From: Methylocystis sp. SC2
Lineage (GTDB): Bacteria; Pseudomonadota; Alphaproteobacteria; Rhizobiales; Beijerinckiaceae
DNA length: 64,000 nt
Assembly (NCBI RefSeq): GCF_000304315.1
Contig: NC_018485.1
Location: forward strand, 2,946,501-3,010,500
Reading direction: 5' to 3'
A model generated the notes under the pieces. It worked only from the letters and a program-made list of their open reading frames with translations. It had not been told where the DNA came from and did no database searches. The translations under genes were made by a program, and so were the position numbers. Below are positions 60,704 through 64,000 of the stretch, piece after piece; positions within the stretch are counted from its first letter, which is position 1, and each line of letters starts with the position of its first letter.

Positions 60704-62051
60704 CGCCCTGCTGCGCGCAAAAGGCTTTGTAGTCTTCGGCGTTCTGACGCGCATAGAGCATCGCGAAGGACGCGAGCGCGTCGTCGAACGCCTCGCTTTT
60801 CCCCATGTATCCCGAAAGAGTCGCCGCATCGGTGGAACGCGCATGCGCGCGCGCCAAGGCGCGTCCGCACAATTTGGCGTAATCCAGCAGGTCGTGGCGT
60901 TGCATCAGTTCGGTAAGATCGCCGAGACGGCGCGTCTTCAGCTGACGCATGTAGAATTCTCGCTGCGAAGCAGGGTCGCGCGTCGGGCCGAGAAAAACGT
61001 CGGTCGCCGCCTGCATCATGCGTTGGCCTCTGACGACGCGCTCGCCCTGAACGCCAGGCCAGACGCCAAGGCCAAAGCGCTCAAGCACGGACCGCTTTGC
61101 TTCTTTCACCTGGATGTACAAGGGCTCGTCGTCCGGGCTCATAAACAGCGCGATCGTGCAATAGGTTCCGAGGCTGCCGACGCCGACGGCTTTGAAAGCG
61201 ATGTCGCACAGACGGTAGCGGCCCAATAAAGCGGCGACGTGCGGCGGCAAATTCGCGAATGCGGCGGCGATGAGCCCGTTGACATCGAATTGGTTGGCGA
61301 CGCCTTCGTCGAAGTGAAAGAGCCGCGGCGGCCGATCCTCGATTCGCAAGGCGCCGTTTGCTCCCTTCGCAATCTTCGGAAAGTCGTCGGCGTGGTCGTC
61401 TTCGTCCCCACGCGCCGACTGAGCGGCGCGTGCAACGGCGGAAAGAACTCGGTTACGGAGCTCCGCGAGGACGTCGCGTAGCGGCACGCGCGTGTTCCAG
61501 GCCTGGAGCGGCGACACGGCGGCGAGTTCCGTCACGGCCCTGCGATAGGCATTAAGAGCGGCCCGCGCCATTGATCTTGAGTCGCGCTCGCTCTTACCTG
61601 CGCAAAGCGCCGCGACGACGACGCTTGTCGCGAAGCGGCGCAGATCGACCGTGACGTCCGCATCGGGCAGCGTCTCGTCGAAATCATTCAGATCGAAGAG
61701 CGGATGTCCTTCCGGCGAAACGAAGGCGCCGAAATTCATGAGATGACAGTCGCCGCAGACCTGCGCGCGAATTCCTGGGGCCGGCTGCGCAGAAAGATCG
61801 GCGGCCATGACATCGGCGGCGCCGCGTAGAAAAGCATGCGGCGATTTGGCCATCGACTCGCGGCGAAGCGGAAGCAGGGATTGAATGCGGTCGCGCTCGG
61901 TCTCGGCGATGATCGCCGCCGCATTCCGGTTGGGGGCGGGCGTAAAGTCCCCCAGCGACTCGCGGGGGACGATCTTGCGCAGGGTCTTGCCTGCCGCGTA
62001 GCGCGCGCGACGGTTGGAGCTTTCTGTATGCGCAGCGCCTTCAATGATCAT
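60684..62051 (-). CDS. DUF2252 family protein
   Basis: A 455-residue DUF2252 protein. The N-terminal block RESMAKSPHAFLRGAADVMAADL and CGDCHLMNFGAFVSPEG, then LFDLNDFDET, form a kinase-like (aminoglycoside-phosphotransferase-like) fold typical of the family. GVGSLGTYCTIALF and IQVKEAKRSVLE complete it. The function is unknown. ATG 62051 is preferred to a GTG at 62084, although its ribosome site is weak. It converges on and overlaps the HWE kinase gene by 20 bases. Confidence 0.82.
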   Translation of the reverse strand: MIIEGAAHTESSNRRARYAAGKTLRKIVPRESLGDFTPAPNRNAAAIIAETERDRIQSLLPLRRESMAKSPHAFLRGAADVMAADLSAQPAPGIRAQVCGDCHLMNFGAFVSPEGHPLFDLNDFDETLPDADVTVDLRRFATSVVVAALCAGKSERDSRSMARAALNAYRRAVTELAAVSPLQAWNTRVPLRDVLAELRNRVLSAVARAAQSARGDEDDHADDFPKIAKGANGALRIEDRPPRLFHFDEGVANQFDVNGLIAAAFANLPPHVAALLGRYRLCDIAFKAVGVGSLGTYCTIALFMSPDDEPLYIQVKEAKRSVLERFGLGVWPGVQGERVVRGQRMMQAATDVFLGPTRDPASQREFYMRQLKTRRLGDLTELMQRHDLLDYAKLCGRALARAHARSTDAATLSGYMGKSEAFDDALASFAMLYARQNAEDYKAFCAQQGATPARP

Positions 62052-62113
62052 GATCAGGAAGTCCTTCAGCTCATGACAACGCACAAAAAATTCCGGTCAG
62101 CCGGCTGTCGCGC

Positions 62114-62527
62114 TCATCCCAGCAGATCGATCAGCGGACCGATCAGCGGCGCGTCGGCGGGCGGCATCGGATAGTTGCGCAGATCGCGCGCCCGCGCCCA
62201 TTTCACCGCCTGGCCTTCCATCGGCGAAATAAAGCCCTCCCACTTACGGCAGACGTAAAGCGGCATCAGAAGATGGAAGTCGTCATAGGCGTGGCTCGCG
62301 AAGGTCAACGGCGCGAGGCAGGGCGCGCAGACCCGCACGCCAAGCTCCTCTTCGAGTTCGCGCGCGAGAGCGTCTTCCGGCCGTTCGCCGGGATGTAGCT
62401 TGCCGCCGGGAAACTCCCATAGACCGGCGAGCTGCTTGCCCTCGGGACGCTGCGCGATCAGCACGCGATTGTCGGCGTCGACGAGCGCCGCCGCCACGAC
62501 GAGCAATAGAGTCACAGGCGCGCTCAA
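62114..62527 (-). CDS. mutT: MutT-like Nudix hydrolase (8-oxo-dGTP type)
   Basis: A 137-residue Nudix hydrolase. The Nudix box GGKLHPGERPEDALARELEEELGV fits GX5EX7REUXEEXGU exactly, and the flanking LIAQRPEGKQLAGLWEFPGG and C-terminal AVKWARARDLRNYPMPPAD are MutT-like, so sanitation of 8-oxo-dGTP is likely. The start is either TTG 62527, overlapping the lipoprotein stop by 4 bases, or GTG 62515. It lies 62 bases upstream of DUF2252 in the same direction. Confidence 0.88.
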   Translation of the reverse strand: MSAPVTLLLVVAAALVDADNRVLIAQRPEGKQLAGLWEFPGGKLHPGERPEDALARELEEELGVRVCAPCLAPLTFASHAYDDFHLLMPLYVCRKWEGFISPMEGQAVKWARARDLRNYPMPPADAPLIGPLIDLLG

Positions 62528-63042
62528 TTGCCGGAGAGAACGACTTTCACCGGGCCGTTTTCCTTGCCGGTGAGCGTCACTTCTTCATACATCGCGCCGC
62601 CTTCAGGCGCGAGCGCATCCTTCGGCTTCCAGATGAGCTGGGTGGTAAGATAGTAGCGTCCGGGCGCGACATTTTCGAAGGTGAATCGCCCATTCGACTC
62701 CGTCGTCGTCGTGCGGGTCAGAGAGGCGTATTGCGTGTCCGGCTCGACCTTCGGAATTGACGCGGCCGGCAGGAATTTCACCGACCCGTAAAAATTCTTG
62801 ATGCGGGTCTGGGCATAGGTCGTGGCCGGTATCAGCCTCACGGTTTCGCCGGCGGCGTAGCGCACGTTCGATCCCGAACCATCGCGCAGAAAGGCCTGTC
62901 CGGCGATGACGCCCCTGCCGGGCGCCCTGATGTAATTCGCCTGCGAGGGATCGAAGCCAACGCTTGGCGACGGACCACGCGCGGCGTTGCAGGCTGAGAG
63001 CAGTACGAGCGGCGCGGCGAAGAGAAGCTTGACGCAACGCAT
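62524..63042 (-). CDS. Lipoprotein with carboxypeptidase-regulatory-like domain
   Basis: A 172-residue lipoprotein with signal MRCVKLLFAAPLVLLSAC (lipobox LSAC, lipid-modified Cys18). The mature region is a beta-sandwich like carboxypeptidase-regulatory/CNA-B domains: GVIAGQAFLRDGSG, GETVRLIPATTYA and GRFTFENVAPGRYYLTTQ. The function is unknown, with a periplasmic-facing location. ATG 63042 is set by the signal; the frame extends to 63099. It is coupled to mutT. Confidence 0.75.
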   Translation of the reverse strand: MRCVKLLFAAPLVLLSACNAARGPSPSVGFDPSQANYIRAPGRGVIAGQAFLRDGSGSNVRYAAGETVRLIPATTYAQTRIKNFYGSVKFLPAASIPKVEPDTQYASLTRTTTTESNGRFTFENVAPGRYYLTTQLIWKPKDALAPEGGAMYEEVTLTGKENGPVKVVLSGN

Positions 63043-63186
63043 GACAATAACGCTCCACCAGAACGCAGGTCGCACACTTTGACCGGCGCCGACGCCCACC
63101 CCCCGCGGATCAGACCGGCGAGGCGGCTTCGGCGACGATCAGGCAATCTAGCACGTCATGCATCGTTCTGACGACTGCGACGGCGG

Positions 63187-64000
63187 TCAGCTCCGGTAGT
63201 CGCCGTTGATCGCGACGTATTCCTTGGTGAGATCGCAGGTCCACACGGTCGCCGCGCCTTTGCCCAGTCCAAGATCGACGTTGATGACGATGTCGTCGCG
63301 CTTCATGAGCTGCGACACTTCCGCTTCGTCATAGTCGGGGTCGCGCAGACCCTTGTGGGCGACGCGCACGCCGCCGAACCAGATCGCCAGCCTGTCGCGG
63401 TCGGCGCGCTCGCCGGCCTTGCCGACCGCCATGACGATACGGCCCCAATTGGCGTCTTCGCCAGCGATCGCCGTCTTCACGAGCGGCGAATTGGCGATGG
63501 AGAAGGCGACGCGCTTCGCCGCCTTGGCGCTGTCGGCGCCCGTCACCGTCACCTCGACGAATTTGCGCGCGCCTTCGCCGTCCTTCACCACTTGATGGGC
63601 GAGATCGAGCAGCACGGCGTCGAGCGCACGCTTGAAGTCGGCGAGCCGCTTGTCGTTCGCCTTTTCGATCTTCGGCGCGCCGCGTTTTTTCGCCGCGCCG
63701 GTGGCGAAGAGCAGCAGCGTGTCGGAGGTCGACGTGTCGCCGTCGACGGTGATCGCGTTGAAGCTGCCCTTGACGCCGCTCTCGAGCATCGCCTGCAGCG
63801 CCTCGGCGCCGATGACGGCGTCGGTGAAGACGAAGGCGAGCATCGTCGCCATATCGGGCGCGATCATGCCCGCGCCCTTGGCGAAGCCGCTGATCGTCAC
63901 TTCGACGCCGGCGATCGTCGCCGTGCGGGTCGAGAGCTTCGGATAGGTGTCGGTCGTCATGATGGCGCGCGCGGCGTCCAGCCAGCCGTCGGGCCGCGCC
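63187..64000 (-). CDS. argJ: Bifunctional ArgJ (ornithine acetyltransferase), 3' part
   Basis: The C-terminal 271 residues of ArgJ; the frame runs off the right edge ([16 protein letters not shown] is readable to the boundary), so the N-terminus is outside. The self-cleavage site and nucleophile Thr lie in [15 protein letters not shown], after [39 protein letters not shown] and the C-terminal [12 protein letters not shown] are intact. ArgJ transfers acetyl from N-acetylornithine to glutamate in arginine synthesis, and in bifunctional forms also makes N-acetylglutamate from acetyl-CoA. An internal ATG at 63960 should not be taken as the start. Confidence 0.95.
   Translation of the reverse strand, partial: ARPDGWLDAARAIMTTDTYPKLSTRTATIAGVEVTISGFAKGAGMIAPDMATMLAFVFTDAVIGAEALQAMLESGVKGSFNAITVDGDTSTSDTLLLFATGAAKKRGAPKIEKANDKRLADFKRALDAVLLDLAHQVVKDGEGARKFVEVTVTGADSAKAAKRVAFSIANSPLVKTAIAGEDANWGRIVMAVGKAGERADRDRLAIWFGGVRVAHKGLRDPDYDEAEVSQLMKRDDIVINVDLGLGKGAATVWTCDLTKEYVAINGDYRS

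Overview
The window is high-GC, densely coded DNA from an alphaproteobacterium. The Hyphomicrobiales (Rhizobiales) fit best: two HWE-family histidine kinases, an OmpR/EnvZ-type pair, a group-II RpoH, ParE, Lrp/AsnC regulation, ATGA-type gene overlaps and several families of dispersed palindromic repeats. The flavour resembles Methylocystis/Methylosinus relatives (DcaP-like porin, SCO1, DUF2380-type protein, SulP next to a Hyf-like cluster). That is an impression: no methane-oxidation or other diagnostic gene lies here. I see no rRNA, tRNA, CRISPR, insertion sequence or prophage.

Layout. 1-4.4 kb: a large PAS/PAS/GAF/PAS/HWE kinase, a probable 58-residue small gene and an exported HAD phosphatase. 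4.5-15.5 kb (minus strand): a porin, then a seven-gene unit sulP-hyfB-hyfC-hyfE-hyfF-hyfG-hyfI. This encodes a complex I/group 4 hydrogenase-like membrane complex whose catalytic subunit has lost all four NiFe-binding cysteines (an 'Ehr'-type complex), with a SulP anion transporter as first gene. 15.7-17.9 kb: a response regulator/kinase pair divergent from that unit. 18-20.5 kb: Lrp divergent from ornithine cyclodeaminase and an ArgZ/AgrE-type arginine dihydrolase, together an arginine-to-proline route. 20.5-29.4 kb: peroxiredoxin operon, HMCES-type protein, GNAT, a PRPP synthetase fused to a PAS-like domain, an alpha/beta hydrolase, a decayed ribosome-hibernation factor, a COG2187-type kinase, a phosphoribosyltransferase, an L,D-transpeptidase and YidD.

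29.5-39.6 kb (minus): rplJ-rplL-rpoB-rpoC with a long L10-type leader, cut off from the usual rplKA and rpsLG-fusA neighbours. rpoC is bracketed by inverted copies of a palindromic mosaic repeat. 40-44.3 kb: pheS and pheT, separated by two small genes including a HEPN/UPF0332-like protein. 44.5-48 kb: phosphate acyltransferase, DUF2380-type protein, YgjP-like metalloprotease, SCO1 and a small exported protein. 48-51.7 kb: HerA-like ATPase, rpoH and an SDR. 51.8-57.3 kb (minus): a nitrate/sulfonate/taurine-type ABC importer, an MBL-fold protein, a DUF6790-like membrane protein and a membrane alpha/beta hydrolase. 57.4-64 kb: parE, a second HWE kinase, DUF2252 protein, MutT-like Nudix, a lipoprotein and argJ running off the end.

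The most interesting system is the SulP-Ehr-two-component locus (6.5-17.9 kb). I infer a redox- or ion-coupled membrane machine linked to anion (bicarbonate or sulfate) transport and under dedicated sensing. It has no hydrogenase active site and no ferredoxin-like subunit of its own.
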